Shown: in pieces, positions 12,600-25,300 of the stretch
How the letters are laid out: the number at the start of each line of letters is the position of its first letter
Numbering within the stretch: position 1 is the first letter of the stretch
DNA from: Flaccisagitta enflata
Lineage: Eukaryota > Chaetognatha > Sagittoidea > Aphragmophora
Assembly: GCA_965153355.1 (NCBI GenBank)
Contig: OZ231126.1
Span: forward strand, 86,304,001-86,368,000
Length of the DNA: 64,000 nt
Direction of reading: 5' to 3'
Program-made: the position numbers and the translations under genes
The notes under the pieces: model-generated
What the model was told of the DNA's origin: nothing
What the model saw: only the letters and a program-made list of their open reading frames with translations
Database searches by the model: none

Positions 12600-13720
12600 C
12601 CTAATCTAGCCACTGTTTATGTCAATTTTTCAAACTGTAGGAAAAGAGAATGTTGGATTACAAGTTTCATTAAGTTAAATGCTGGTCAGGAAAAACTTTA
12701 TCCGGTAGACTTATGACAAGTTGAAAAAAGAGAAAGAAAATTGGGGACCAATTTTCAACAAATTTTTAGAATAATTGTAGAATGCATATATACATGTATC
12801 CTTATCAATCTAATATACATTGATGTATTTTCGAGTTGTCAGAAAATATTTGAACTTGAAAAACTAATCTATTGTCAAAATTGAGGTTTTTCTTGTTATT
12901 TTCTATTATTTTTTTGCTATAATATCCTTATAATATTTTTAAATTAATTTTATGTTGTACATTTATTTATCAATTTATTTTTTCTACCTTTATTTCATAT
13001 TTTTCTAGCTTTAACAGGCTTTTAAAATTTTCTAAATAAAAGAAAAATTCAGAAAATAATATTTTTTAGCAAAAAAATTGAAAAAAAACTTTAAAAATCT
13101 CAAATTTTTTTGTGTTTTTATATTCCTTATATTGAAATATACACTGCTGAATATATATTACACAGTTTTGAAAAACATAGTCTTTATCTTCTCAGTGAAA
13201 TATCTGAAAATGTGTAGAAAAGAAAAGTAGTTTTTTTAAAGAAGAAAATAGCTCTAACCTTTTAAATTTTTGAGATTTTGCATTTATTTTTTTTCTACCC
13301 ACATAAAAAAATATAGGCTATCATGTGAATTCATTATTTTCCAGAAAAAAAAAGAAAAATTTTTGACCTTTCGTGAAACTGAACTGTCACAATAATTTTC
13401 ATCATGTCGTATGTCTCCAAGCTACAGTAAAAATTTCATGAACGTCATAGCAATTTTGTCACCGACGAATAGTTTTTCTCGGTGACTATAAAGTAGCAGT
13501 GATCCGTAGTCTGTTCGTTTGTTTGTTCCTTCCTCTGTGTAAAACCTTCTCATATCTTTGGAACCCGATTTCAGGATTTTATGAAACTTTGCTGGTGTTG
13601 TTTATAGGCCAATAGGAGCTTGTGTACCAATTTTCAAAAAAATTCATAAACTTTTACTACCCATTGCCTATTATTTTTGTAGTAATATCTAGTTGGGACG
13701 TATGTGGTTTACATCTAGGT
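12600..13720. other. AT-rich stretch without recognisable gene
   Basis: AT-rich sequence rich in A and T runs, with no open frame of note and no clear foldback. Probably intergenic or old transposon-derived DNA. Confidence 0.4.
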
Positions 13721-13721
13721 A

Positions 13722-14010
13722 GAGGGTAGTAAAGGTATGTAAATTTTTTTTAAAATTTGGTATACAAGTAGAGGGTAGTAAATAAACAACCCCTGCAATA
13801 GTTGAATTAAATCTGAAGTCTGGTTTATAAGATATTAGCTTACTAATAAAGGACTGAGGCGATTTATTGTCATTTCCATAGGCTAAGGGTTGTAGAGGTA
13901 TGTGAATTTTTTGTGAAATTTGGTATACAAGTAAAGGGTAATAAATAAACAACCCCTGCAAAATTCAAATTAAATCTGAAGTCTGGTTTATGAGATATTA
14001 GCTTATTCAT
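13722..14010 (+). repeat. Two tandem copies of a ~150-bp unit
   Basis: AAATTTGGTATACAAGTA, AAATAAACAACCCCTGCAA, AAATCTGAAGTCTGGTTTAT and GATATTAGCTTA each recur in the same order about 150 bp apart, with around 10 percent difference by eye. Confidence 0.8.
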
Positions 14011-14103
14011 GTAGTAATATGTTACTAGGACTGCAATTTTGAAGCTTTTTTGTAAGGTTTTATGGAATGAGAATATCACTATTATCACTAAGTATAAAGA
14101 TAC

Positions 14104-15022
14104 CAAAAAAGGCGGCTCTCGCCGACTGGAAAAAAGTCGTAAATGTGAGTTTTTTTTTTTTGGTGCATGTTCTTCTGTGTGCATCTCATGATGTTTGGTT
14201 GACTCTTTTTATTCTCTTTTTTTTTTCTCTCTCTCTGGAGTGTGACTTTCTGTCTTTCTCTTTTCTCTCTCCTTTTCTCTCTCTCTTGCAAAGTAGAATG
14301 CAAAAGCTGGCGTTATAAAAGTTGGGCAATTTGTGTAATATCTTGACTTTTTCTATCTTGTTTTATAAAGCCGAGAAAATAGATCAATGAAAAATATCAA
14401 TTTTGCAAAAATGTGAAAAAATAAAAAAAGATTCAAAAATTTATAGCGCCAAAAGTAATGATTGTAGAGACTTCTGGTTGGCGCCATTTGAAAGAGAAAA
14501 ATAAGTTCCTTCTTAGCTGTGAATATCAAAAAATGTATCATCCCAGCCCCAAAACGGCCCAACTTTCTAAAATTGTCCCAAACTGAAAATGGAAAACTTT
14601 TTTTCTCCCTTACGTTTCAAAAAGTCGAATTACGTAATTCGACTTTTTTTCCAATAATGCAAAAGCTAGCGTCATAAAAGTTAGGGCCAATTTGTGTAAC
14701 ATCTTGACTCTTCACTCTTGTTACATGAGGCTACAAAATGGGATCAATCAAAAATATCGTTTTTTGCAATAATGCGAAAAAATATTAAAAGATTCAAAAA
14801 TTCATAGCGCCAAAATTAATGATCGTAGAGACTTCTGGTTGGCGCCATTTGAAAGAGAAAAATAAGCTCTTTCTTAGCTATGAATATCAAAAAATGTATC
14901 ATTCCAGCCCCAAAACGGCACAACTTTCTAAAATTGTCCCAAATCCAAAAGGGAAAACTTTATTTCTCCCCTACGTTTCAAATAGTCGAATTACGTAATT
15001 CGACTTTTTTCCAATAATGGGC
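14104..15022. mobile_element. Dispersed element with terminal hairpins and internal duplication
   Basis: The left end carries the hairpin GGCGGCTCTCGCCG and then GGAAAAAAGTCG. The right end carries AGTCGAATTACGTAATTCGA, then CTTTTTTCC, which inverts the left motif. The interior is a tandem duplication of about 360 bp (14295-14655 and 14655-15020), each copy with GGTTGGCGCCATTTGAAAGA. A diverged copy of the family lies at 50430-51245. No coding region is seen. Confidence 0.65.
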
Positions 15023-15167
15023 AAATGAAATCTTGACATATTTTACTAAAAGGTTGATTGCGGTCAAATGGTTTCGAGAAAATCCTTGATTTTTTTACAG
15101 CATCTTTATGATTATTTGGCCTAGTAACGCCTAAATTTTAAGGCAAATCGGTTGATATTTACTACCA

Positions 15168-15299
15168 TTTTTAGGTGCGACAAAGCACCTCTATAACTGG
15201 CTGTGTCCGTTGGTCTGTCTGTCTGTCTGTCTGTCGGTTGGTAACGCATTCGTTCGACGATCCACACCGTCGCACCTATTGGCCTACTTGGCCTTGTTG
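15168..15299 (+). mobile_element. Complete short HINE-like element, GGTGCG subfamily
   Basis: The 5' end is TTTTTAGGTGCGACAAAGCA then CCTCTATAAC. A (GTCT)n microsatellite follows. Near the 3' end GTCGCACCT is the exact inverse of the 5' AGGTGCGAC. The element ends ATTGGCCTACTTGGCCTTGT. At about 130 bp this is the clearest minimal copy, showing all three mutually complementary segments. Confidence 0.75.
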
Positions 15300-15574
15300 G
15301 TTATTTGAAAATCTCTGCAAACTTTTTTTGCGGGGAAGAAAATCAAAGGACCAGGTGGGGGGGGGGGGGAAGAAATCAAAGGTCGTGCAACTATATACAC
15401 CCCTGGGAGGAGAAGAAATCACGAATTTACATCTGAGAGCTGTAAAATTACAATAGCTGTATGAAGTAAAGAATCTATTCTTCTTTTATAGGAACTTATC
15501 GACCAAGGGCAATGTAAGGTCAGCGATAGCCGTTGCCTTGTTATGCTTTTCTGTGATTGAAAGTGACGGTGGAG

Positions 15575-15712
15575 TGCGGATGGACAAAGCCTCCTATAGA
15601 GTTGCGTGTCCGCAACTAAACAAGGCCGGATACACGGCAAGACAGTCGCGGACGGTGGGGCAGGGGTCGTAAAGCAAAAACCGCTCGTAATTCAACGTTT
15701 GATTTGATGATT
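15575..15712 (-). mobile_element. Two HINE-like fragments joined head to tail
   Basis: On the minus strand the 3' end of one copy (CGTGTATCCGGCCTTGTTT) runs directly into the 5' hairpin of another (AGTTGCGGACACGCAACTCT, then ATAGGAGG). The junction is at about 15619. The upstream copy has the GCAGGGG core in inverted form. The downstream copy is truncated after its GTCC tract. Confidence 0.65.
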
Positions 15713-16217
15713 AAGAGGGCTGTATTACTCTTGTAGCTAAACATGAAACTAGTATACGTTGTGAGTTGCGACTTGACTGACGGACGAGCATGCAGTCTGT
15801 AGAGAAAGTGCCGTCGTTACAGAGAAGGGCCGACTGCGGATTGCCGGTCGAAAGAACTTAAAGAAGTCGCCAATTCAAAGATTCGACGATGACTTACTTA
15901 CTTTTTCTTTCGCCGGGGAAAATGGAAGTGCTTGAATCAATCCGACACTTAAATATTCAAGAACGGTCGTAATACACGAATGTTCGAGATCCTCTTTATT
16001 GCGTTTTCCCTTCCTGGCCTAAAACACGATGTCTTCCTTGCATGAGATTAGCTTTTTTTTCTCAGCGAAGGCGAGAAAGACTGCAGTAAAAAAAGAAGAA
16101 AAAAAAATGATGGGGTTACTTTTGGCTGCGGATTTGCCGACTTGAAACTTCGGATTTGTTCTCATTTTTTAAAAATCTCGTAACAGCAAAGTGTCTCTGA
16201 TCACCACCGAAAATAAT

Positions 16218-16328
16218 ATGCATTTGCCTAAAGGATTCGCCCACTTGGCCATACTCTGTGCCATTTTTATGTTAATTATGCTTGTTTTCTGTTTAAACTG
16301 CCGATTCCATGACGTGATATTGTTCAAG
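16218..16328 (+). CDS. Methyltransferase-like gene, exon 1
   Basis: 37 codons beginning MHLPKGFAHLAIL, mostly a hydrophobic anchor, ending in phase 0 at AAG followed by GTAAGA. A conserved-looking donor plus the hydrophobic content support it. No promoter element was identified upstream. Confidence 0.65.
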
Positions 16329-19300
16329 GTAAGATTTCAAAAACGATTTCGGGTTTTTTGAATTTCCTAGCCTTGAGGCTCAAACCTCAGCCTCAAGTCT
16401 CAAACTCTTACCTCGAGGCTCATAACTGTCTCGAGGCTCATATCCCATCAAGGCTCATATCCCAGACTGAAGGATCATAACCTAGCTTCAAGACTCACAT
16501 CCCAGCCTCGAGACTCGGATCCCTCCCTGCTTATGGGCTCTAATCCCCATCTCAAGTCTCAACACGGGTACGGTCTAGAAGGCCTAAGATACTTAGTCCT
16601 AGGGTTTTACAGTCCTAGGGTCTAACTGTTCTAAGGTCTAGTAGTCCTAGAGTCTATCAGTACTAGGGTTTATTAGTCCTAATAACAAGGTTGACTAGTT
16701 CTAAAGGGAATATATAAGAAGGGTCTGATAGTCCTAAAGTAAAGGTTTTTCAGTACTAAGGTCCAGTAGTCCTAAGGTCGACTAGTCCTAAGGGAGGAGG
16801 TCTACTAGTCCTAACTGATAGCTGATATACACCCATGTGGTTGAGTGATCCCAGGGCAAGCCCGTCCCTTTTTGAAAAGGGTCTAGTAGTCCTAAAGCAA
16901 ATGCAACTCTCTATATTTAGGACAAGTAGACCCTGTCACAGGGTTTACTAGTCCTAAATTGAAGATTATCTGCTAGAGAGTTGATCTCATTATTAGGACT
17001 AATAGACCTTGGCTAAGGGTTTGTTAGTCCTAATCAAAAAAGGACAAATCAAGCATTTAGGACTAGTAGACTCTGTAACAGGGTTTACTAGTCCTAATAA
17101 GTCAATGGACAAAACAATATAGGTGTATATATCATGCCATTATCTTTGGTCCAACTTCTTGAAAATGAATGAATATTATATGAATTAATTAAATAGATAC
17201 ACTTATAGTGTTTTATCCATTGACTGAAAATTGAAGATATCCTGCTTGTAAATCTATCTTATTATTAGGATTAATAGACCCTGGCTAAGGGTTTGTTAGT
17301 CCTACTCAAGAAAGGGCAGATCAAAGCCCTACTAGTCCTAAATAAGAAAGGGAGAAATCAAATATTTAGGACTAGTAGACCCTGTCACAGGGTTTACTAG
17401 TCCTAAATAAGTAAAAGGCAAATCAAATATTTAGGACTAGTAGACCTTGTTACAGGGTTTACTAGTCCTAAATTCTACCCCCCCCCATCCAAGGCCTCAA
17501 ATTAGGCCTCCCATACCTTATATCAAGCCCCTCTTGCCTCAAATCAGACCTCTCAGACCCCAAATCAAGCCTTCCCCACCTCAAATCAGATCTCTCGAAT
17601 CAATATCAGCCTGTCAATATCATCCAATATGCATTAGGACACATTGAGATGTGATCAAGTGATTCCTGTCATCTGTCTGTCTGTCTTTCTGTCAATCTGT
17701 GTTACTATCTTTCTTGCTCAAGGAGAATATTCTTGTATATATTACCCCGCGGGAGGGGGGAATTAATAAAAGGATTTGGAAATGGGAAATCTCAAAGGGA
17801 GACCGGAGAACAAGGCCGGATACAGGGCAATCCAGTCGCAGACGGTTGGGCAGGAGCATTAGTGCGAAAACCGCTTGGAATTCAAAAAGGTTACCGGACC
17901 GACCGACCAACCAACCAACATTGCAAGGTCAGTGTGTCCGCATGTGTCAGCATGTCCGCGTGTGTCAGCGTGTCCATGACTGAAAAAAGAAAATTTGAGG
18001 AAAATTTCAATTTTGGCAGTACCAAATGATAAAACCTAATTAGTACAACACCATTTTTCATCATTTAAACCTAAAATAGTTTTTTTGCTTCATGGGGAAG
18101 TAAATCATAATATTGCAATGCGGCCGGACGCATGGGGAAGAAAATCAAAGGCAGGGGGGGGGAAGAAATCAAAAGCCGTGCAACATGTCCGCGACTTATA
18201 GAAGAAAATTTGAGGAAAATTTCAATTTTGGCAGTACCAATTGATAAAACCTAATTAGTACAACACAATTTATCATTATTTAATCCTAAAACAGACAGTT
18301 TTATTGCTTTATGGGAAAGAAAATCGAAAGCAGGGGGGGGGGAGAAATCAATAGCCGTGCAACTACAGTGGAACCCCGCAATAACAGCTCAATAAAGCAT
18401 CAATAAAGGTCAATATCTTGAGGTCCCAAATGATAGTTTTTAATGTGATATCACCTCTTTTTTAAGGTTATCCTGAGATAAAGATAAAAAATCTTCAGTC
18501 CCAGTGGGACCGATGAGGCGGGGTCTTACTGTATATACACTCCTGTTCTTACTTTCTATTACTATCAGTCTGTAGCCTCTTCTTTTATATGAATTCAACC
18601 TACAATATCAATTTTCAAATCGCCTCTGACACCTACATTGTTTTCTGCTACCGGCTATCAATACATGGCCAAATGCGTATTTCTGCCAAAATTATGCAAA
18701 TTTTGGGGCCCCAAAGTTATCATGAACTGGTAGCAAATAGTCATATGAATTACAATCTCAAGAATTTTATAAAATACAAACTTTAAAAGATTAAACAATC
18801 AAATTTTCACTAACAGAAGCGGAAGAAATAGGCAAGTATCGGCAAACCCTGAAATACGCGAAATCGCAGATTTTCACCAACATCATGCTCATTTCAGGGC
18901 CCCTAAACCAGCATTATGGGTGATAAGCATCAGGACACAATTCTTCTGTAATGTATTTCAATGTACAAAAATGCCAAAATCAATGGAATATCATATTCTC
19001 TAGGTGCTTACGCGTAGATACTGGTAGATACAAGCAAAGCAATAAATACGCTCATTCAGGGCCAAATATGCTCGTTCAGGGCCACTTGCTGGCCATGATC
19101 CCGCCAGAATTTGCTATTTTTGACCTCAGAATCGGATTCTACGGGTCGAAAACCATAACGTACACATCCTCAAATCCACTGAGATAATTATTTCGATTTC
19201 AGCAGCTTTTATGCTACCTACGCTGACCTACGCTGACCTATGCTTTCACACGGCAATTTTCTCCTACTTCTCCTCCTCCAACTCCGTCCCCCTCCCCCAA

Positions 19301-22300
19301 CCTCCAGGCCCATATCTCAGCCTCGAGGCCCATATCCCAGCCTCAAGGCCCAAATCCCAGTCTTAAGGCCCAAATCCCTCGAGGCTAGGGTTTGGGCCTT
19401 GGAGATGGGATTTTAGCCTTAAGATGTGATTTTAGCCTTAAGATGTGATTTGGGCCTTGAGGTTGGGATTTGGGCCCCAAGACTGTGATTTGGGCCATGA
19501 GGCTGGGATATGGGCCTCGAGGCTGATATATGGGCCTGGAGGTTGGGGGGGGGGGGACGTAGAAGGAGAAGGAGAAAATTCCCGTGTAAAAGCATAGGTC
19601 ATCAACCCCTTCGGGGCCGCTGCCCAAAAAGGGACATTTTGGTAGGGAACATTCTGATGAGGGACATAGAAAACGCAACTATAAAGGGTCAGAGCAAAAG
19701 GGGCATTTTGGTCGTCACAAGCGAGGACTTATCTAAAAGAACTAAAAATATTCTTCAATGTTATGATTTGATAATTTCAGCAAGTCTCTTGTTTACTGGT
19801 TGAATATGTCTCTTGATGGGATAGATCGATACGTCTTTGTCCAATCTAATTTGGTTCTCAGGATGTGTCTGTCACGGAAACCATAGAAGAGGAGCCGTGT
19901 CAAAGCCAGGTGGACAATCTTCGTGTCCTTGTTCACATTCTCAAAGTAAGCCAATGGAACATATTCCGGTACTGTTGAATGGTTAGTTGTAATCTTTTGT
20001 TTTTAAGACTTTCTCAGCTGGTTTTTAAATTAGGGTTAGGGGTGGGTTTAGGGTTAGGGTTGGGGATAGTTTTAGGGTTGGGGATAGTTTTAGAGTTAGG
20101 GCTGGGGACATGGTTAGCGTTAGGGCTAAGGGTTCGCTGGGTCTTAGGTATTACGGCCCGAAGCTACTCAATTCAATTAAAGCTTCGCTCTGGCGGAGGA
20201 TTCGGAAACAAAAACATAATCGTGCAGAAAATCATACAAAATCGCCCATATTCCTCACGTGCACGAGTTCGGACCCTCTCGCATTTCTTGATTGATTTCG
20301 CTCTATCATTTTTGGTCGCTTGCTAAGCGATTCTATAAGAGGGTGCATCCGCAGGTAAGTAGGTATGAAGAAAGTAAGGTACGTTATTTTGGATGACGCG
20401 CAGTTGGCTTAAATAATGATTTCTGGGCATAATGGCCTCAGTCTAGCTACATTACGATCTTGGCCATAAAGATCCGAACAGCTTTAAAGTGTCACAACTC
20501 GCTTAATTCTAATCGCAGTGAGATGATTTTTTTTTCTTCAAAATTCGCATCTTAACAAAAATCTATCAAATGTGACCAAGCTGGTTCCTGTATCTTCATC
20601 CGTTTAAAAATAAGCGCTGAATAAAGAGAATATTTGCTTTTTGCAAGTGTAGTGGGTTAACATTTGTTTGTTTGTCACAGTGCAAACGAAGACAAAGTTT
20701 AAAGAGTCAACACATTTTTTGGACAATTTCTATCATTATCAAGTGATGATTTTTTCAATTGAAAATACGTTAATTCATTTTTATTACTGAAATTTTTGCA
20801 TGAAAGATGATTGATATCTCACTTAAATGAAGGAAAAATGAAGATAAATGATGCAAAATTTATCGATTTATGCAGAAAATTTGATTTTGCAATATGAGTT
20901 GTCTTGGGTGAAATTCTAAGGCAGCTTCCAATTTGATAAATTTGCATTTTCAAAAACGTAGCCTCATTCTAAAGACATAAAAGAATAGGGCTATGTTCTT
21001 AACAAGCCCAACAGGCCAACAGTCGCGTGCTTCGTTACACACAACTTCATACTACACAACTTCATACTACATAACTTCATACTACATAACTTCATACTAC
21101 ATACTACAACTTCATACTACAAGTTCATACTACATACATAATACATACATACTACATGCATACCACATACATACTACATACATACTACAACTTCACACTA
21201 CATGCATACTCCTACATACTAACTACAACTTCATACTACATAACTTCATACAACATTACTACATATTACAACTTCATACTACATACCTACTACATGTTGT
21301 TCCACCTATCATACTACCTACAAACTACAACTTGATTCTAAATACATACTTCTTCATACTACATACTTTAGAAAAAATGAATGATTCTCTGCACGATTTT
21401 GTTTTACTTTCCGAATCCTCCGCCAGAGCGAATAAAATTCAAATAGCTTCGGCCCGTAATTCATAAAACCCAGCCAACCCTTTGCCCTAAAACTAACCCT
21501 GACCCTAACCCTGTCCCTAACCCTAACCCTAAAACTATCTCATACCCTAACTCTAAACTAGAGTTGGGAGAACTTATGTCGTCGTCGTGACTGTCGGAAT
21601 CGACAGTCACACCCCATGGTGTCGGTCAGTCGACATCATGGTCAAAAACCGTCACGACCTACTGACTGACAGACAAAGGAAAAGGACAAGGAAAAGGAAA
21701 AGAAAAAGAGAGAAAGAGAGAGACGTTTCATTTTTTTATTCCATTGTCTCTCTGTCACTCTCTGTCTCTCTCTCTCTCTGTCTCTCTCTCTGTCGAAAAC
21801 GAATTCATACATACTAATTAGTGTAAGATTTTGCAACTTTTTACCATAAAATGTTGCCAACAGGCTAATGACAATCTGTGTCGGAAACTTATGAGGCAGA
21901 TCTTTTGCCTCTCGGAAGATTTACAAAATATGAACGCCTGCTTTAGAATATATGCCAAAATCTGAGCCGGAGTATGTTCTTAAGATGTTCTTATTTTTTC
22001 ACCAAATCTGAGGCTGATGTTCTTATAAACAGTGTTCTTAGACAAAAAACAGCGTGTATAAGGGGGTGTGTCCATCCCTCCGTCCATCTGTCCGTCCGTC
22101 CGTTGGTCCCCCATTATCTCAAAATCAGTCTACACACTCCCACTCACTCAAACACCACCATTAACCATTATTGGATGCATCCTCGCATCTCTTTAAGAGG
22201 GTGTGTCTATCAATCCGTCCGTCGGTCTGTCCCCCATTTTCTCAAAATCAGTCTACGTACTCCCACACGCTTTAACACCACCCCTAACCATTATTAGATG

Positions 22301-25130
22301 CGTCCTCGCATCTCTATAAAAGGGTGTGTCCGTCCGTCACTCGCATCCACTCGCATCCACTCTCATCCACTCGCATCCACCCGCATCCACTCGCATCCAC
22401 TCGCATCCACTCGCATCCACTCATATCCACTCGCATACACTCGCATCCACTCATATCCACTCATATCCACTCACATCCACTCACATCCACTCACATCCAC
22501 TCACATCCACTCACATCCACTCACATCCACTCACATCCACTCATATCCACTCACACGCTGCTATCCTTATCCTTGACTATTGCATCCCTATTATGGTTTT
22601 AGCCACCGTCCCTCCCACCTCCACATTTCAATTAAAATCCATGCAATTTTTTAACTTATCCAGCGCATCATTCATTAGGTTCCTTAACTACTGAATGAAA
22701 TAGAAAGCCTTATAACAGGATGTGCAAAAAATTTGGTAAAAACATAAAAGCACAAAAACCACACTTCTTGATGGCCTAGTAATACAAAATTTGGGGTATA
22801 GCCTCTTAATTAGTTCTACTAGATGTTAGAATGTGCCGTTTTTCATAAGAATAATCTTGGTTGGCAAAGGAATAAATTATACTCAAACTTTCCCATTTCA
22901 CAGAATTTTTACCGGTAACCTGGTAGTTTTTCTTCAAATCATTCTCCTGTCTAACCGGTTTGAGCTACAGATGCCAGATTGGACTCAAATGAAAGAAAAT
23001 TAAAACATCTTTCATTTGAGACTAATCTGGCATCCGTAGCTCAAACCGTTTAGACAGGAGAATGATTTGAAGAAAAACTTCCAGGTTACTGGTAAAAATT
23101 CTGTGAGATGGGAAAGTTTGACCAGAGTATAATTCATTCCTTTGCCAACCAAGATTATTCTCATGAAAAACGGCACATTCTAACATCTAGTAGAACAAAT
23201 TAGGAGGCTATACTCCAAATTTTGTATTACTGGGCCATCAAGAAGTGTGGTTTTTGTGCTTTTATGTTTTTACCAAATTTTTTGCACATCCTGTTAAGAA
23301 AGAAGTTGATTGCGTTTGACCTCCAAATTTCTAACTCCAAAAATACTTCTAAAGAAGAAATCTTTAAAAATATGGAATTCATGAAAAATGAACACTCATC
23401 TACTTTATGCGAATAGTATCAGAATAAAGAAATGTCAGTCTTTAACATCCGACTTTCTTCACATCTATTCATGTCATATACAAGTTCATGTCATCGCATC
23501 GCATCTATTGTTTGTCTATCAAACTTGTTTTTGGAAGATAGTAGGTTGAAGCCCTGATACGTCACGCGGGTACCTCTGCCAGAACTACCTGTAAAAGCAA
23601 CGGTGATTAAGGTTAACCAGCTAACTCGTTTGCACAAGTTATCCGATCAATTCTTTTTCATCTATCTCAACGACTTTTCAGGAACAGCGAAATGCGCTAT
23701 CATCGCGTGCCAACTATTTAACTCGTGAATTTGCCAAATTTCAATGCGAAACTTTAGAATCGGATAAAATATGGAAAAGACAACAGAAACGTCGGAAAAT
23801 GGCCGACGATCTCATTTCTAATCGCATCCAAGACACAAAGGAAGAAATTGGGACTGAGCGCGGAACGGGAAAGGACAAACTCGTTAATGTGAAGGTTTAT
23901 GAAGAAACGGAGAACGAGGAGACACTCATTAGCTCTTTATCGCCACCTACCCGTGAGTTAGATTGGCAAGATCTTTCCCTGTCCTCTGATGAAATGAAAG
24001 CTCTAACCGCCTACGAGGATGATGAATCGACGAAACCTCCGGACGGGATTTCGAGTCATCCCACGATAAGCGCCAGTTTAGCGTCAGCGGCGGAAGCAGA
24101 TGAAACCGATGACAGAGTCAGTTTCACAGGAGGATGGTGCAAAGAGACCGGGAAAAGCACCAGTGGCCATCACCTTACCGATCTCAAACTGGCCGGGGGT
24201 TTGGCAGAGTTACTCCAAGGTAATGCGTTATTTCAAATTTAAAAAGTTGGTGGTTAAAATAAATCACAATTTTTAATTTCATTAGGGAGATACACAGTGC
24301 AAAAGCAGAACAAAAGTTTGCCTTTGAATGTCTAACGTGATAGAAAAGCGACAGTTCGCCAGCTCCAGGTGTTACTATGTATGACTTTTTTCACCCCCGA
24401 ACCTTTAGCCTAATCCACTACCTCTATTAGTCGTAGCGTAAAGTTAACGATGATATTCAGCCTTACTGCTATCACTGCCATTAAGCATTCAGTCGTATTC
24501 ACGTTTCAGATGTAAAGCAACTGCGGCTCGAGCGATTCTGACATTTTGAGATTTTGTATATTGATACTCTATACACAGTTTTTTTTTCATTTTTGGTCTT
24601 AACGACATTCTTGAATTAACAGATTACGTTTAGAATCTGGAATTGTGAGCTAAGTAAGACTTATCCGAGGGTGCTATTTCAACTGAATGTTGCCAAAATG
24701 ATTGCCATTTGAATCAACAATAACCTGAAAACCGCATTATGAAAATGAGTATTTGCTAACTTCTGTGCAGTATTATAATCAACACTTATGGGGAAGTGGG
24801 GTAAATTGATGTGATCAGTGTGTATAGTGCATTTTTAATTTTTTAATAGCCCTAATCACATTATAATTCGCCATCAGGCAAAATTGTTGGAAGTTTCGGT
24901 GACGGTCCGGGCCTTTACAAACTGGCCCTCGACTTGACGGGTCGTTTGAAGTCATACACGGCTTACGACGGGGCGCCGTTTGTCGAAGAGACCTCCGGCG
25001 GACGCGTGCAGCATCTCGATTTTACCACTTCCATCTTTGGCATCCCTGTCTTTGAGTGGGTCGTCAGTCTAGAAGTCGCCGAACACATTCCACGAGCGTA
25101 TGAAGAGTATGTTTTCTCGACTTTTTAGTT

Positions 25131-25161
<31 letters not shown>

Positions 25162-25211
25162 TAAATACAAACAGCACAATACCCCAGTCGCCCCTCTGGA
25201 AGTCTTTCTTC

Positions 25212-25300
<89 letters not shown>

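Larger units (their letters stand above)
20020..21560. mobile_element. Composite inverted-repeat element with telomere-like arms
   Basis: The left arm begins with degenerate TTAGGG-like repeats (20028-20145), then CGGCCCGAAGCTACT, TTCGCTCTGGCGGAGGATTC and AATCGTGCAGA. The right arm (21375-21555) is the inverse, ending in CCCTAACCCTAACCC repeats. The interior contains a Tc1 fragment and an ACTTCATACTACATA repeat. Arms are about 200 bp and clearly homologous. Confidence 0.7.

Noticed and set aside
16914-17472. CRISPR-like array
   Set aside because: Animal DNA, few units, palindromes of variable spacing and recognisable variants of a neighbouring tandem repeat; no cas genes.
20028-20145. True telomere or chromosome fusion point
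   Set aside because: The repeats are degenerate, only about 100 bp, and are mirrored at 21490-21555 together with non-telomeric sequence, so they belong to an inverted-repeat element.
22298-22694. Three overlapping His/Ser-rich proteins
   Set aside because: A 10-bp minisatellite keeps all frames open; no independent evidence for any.
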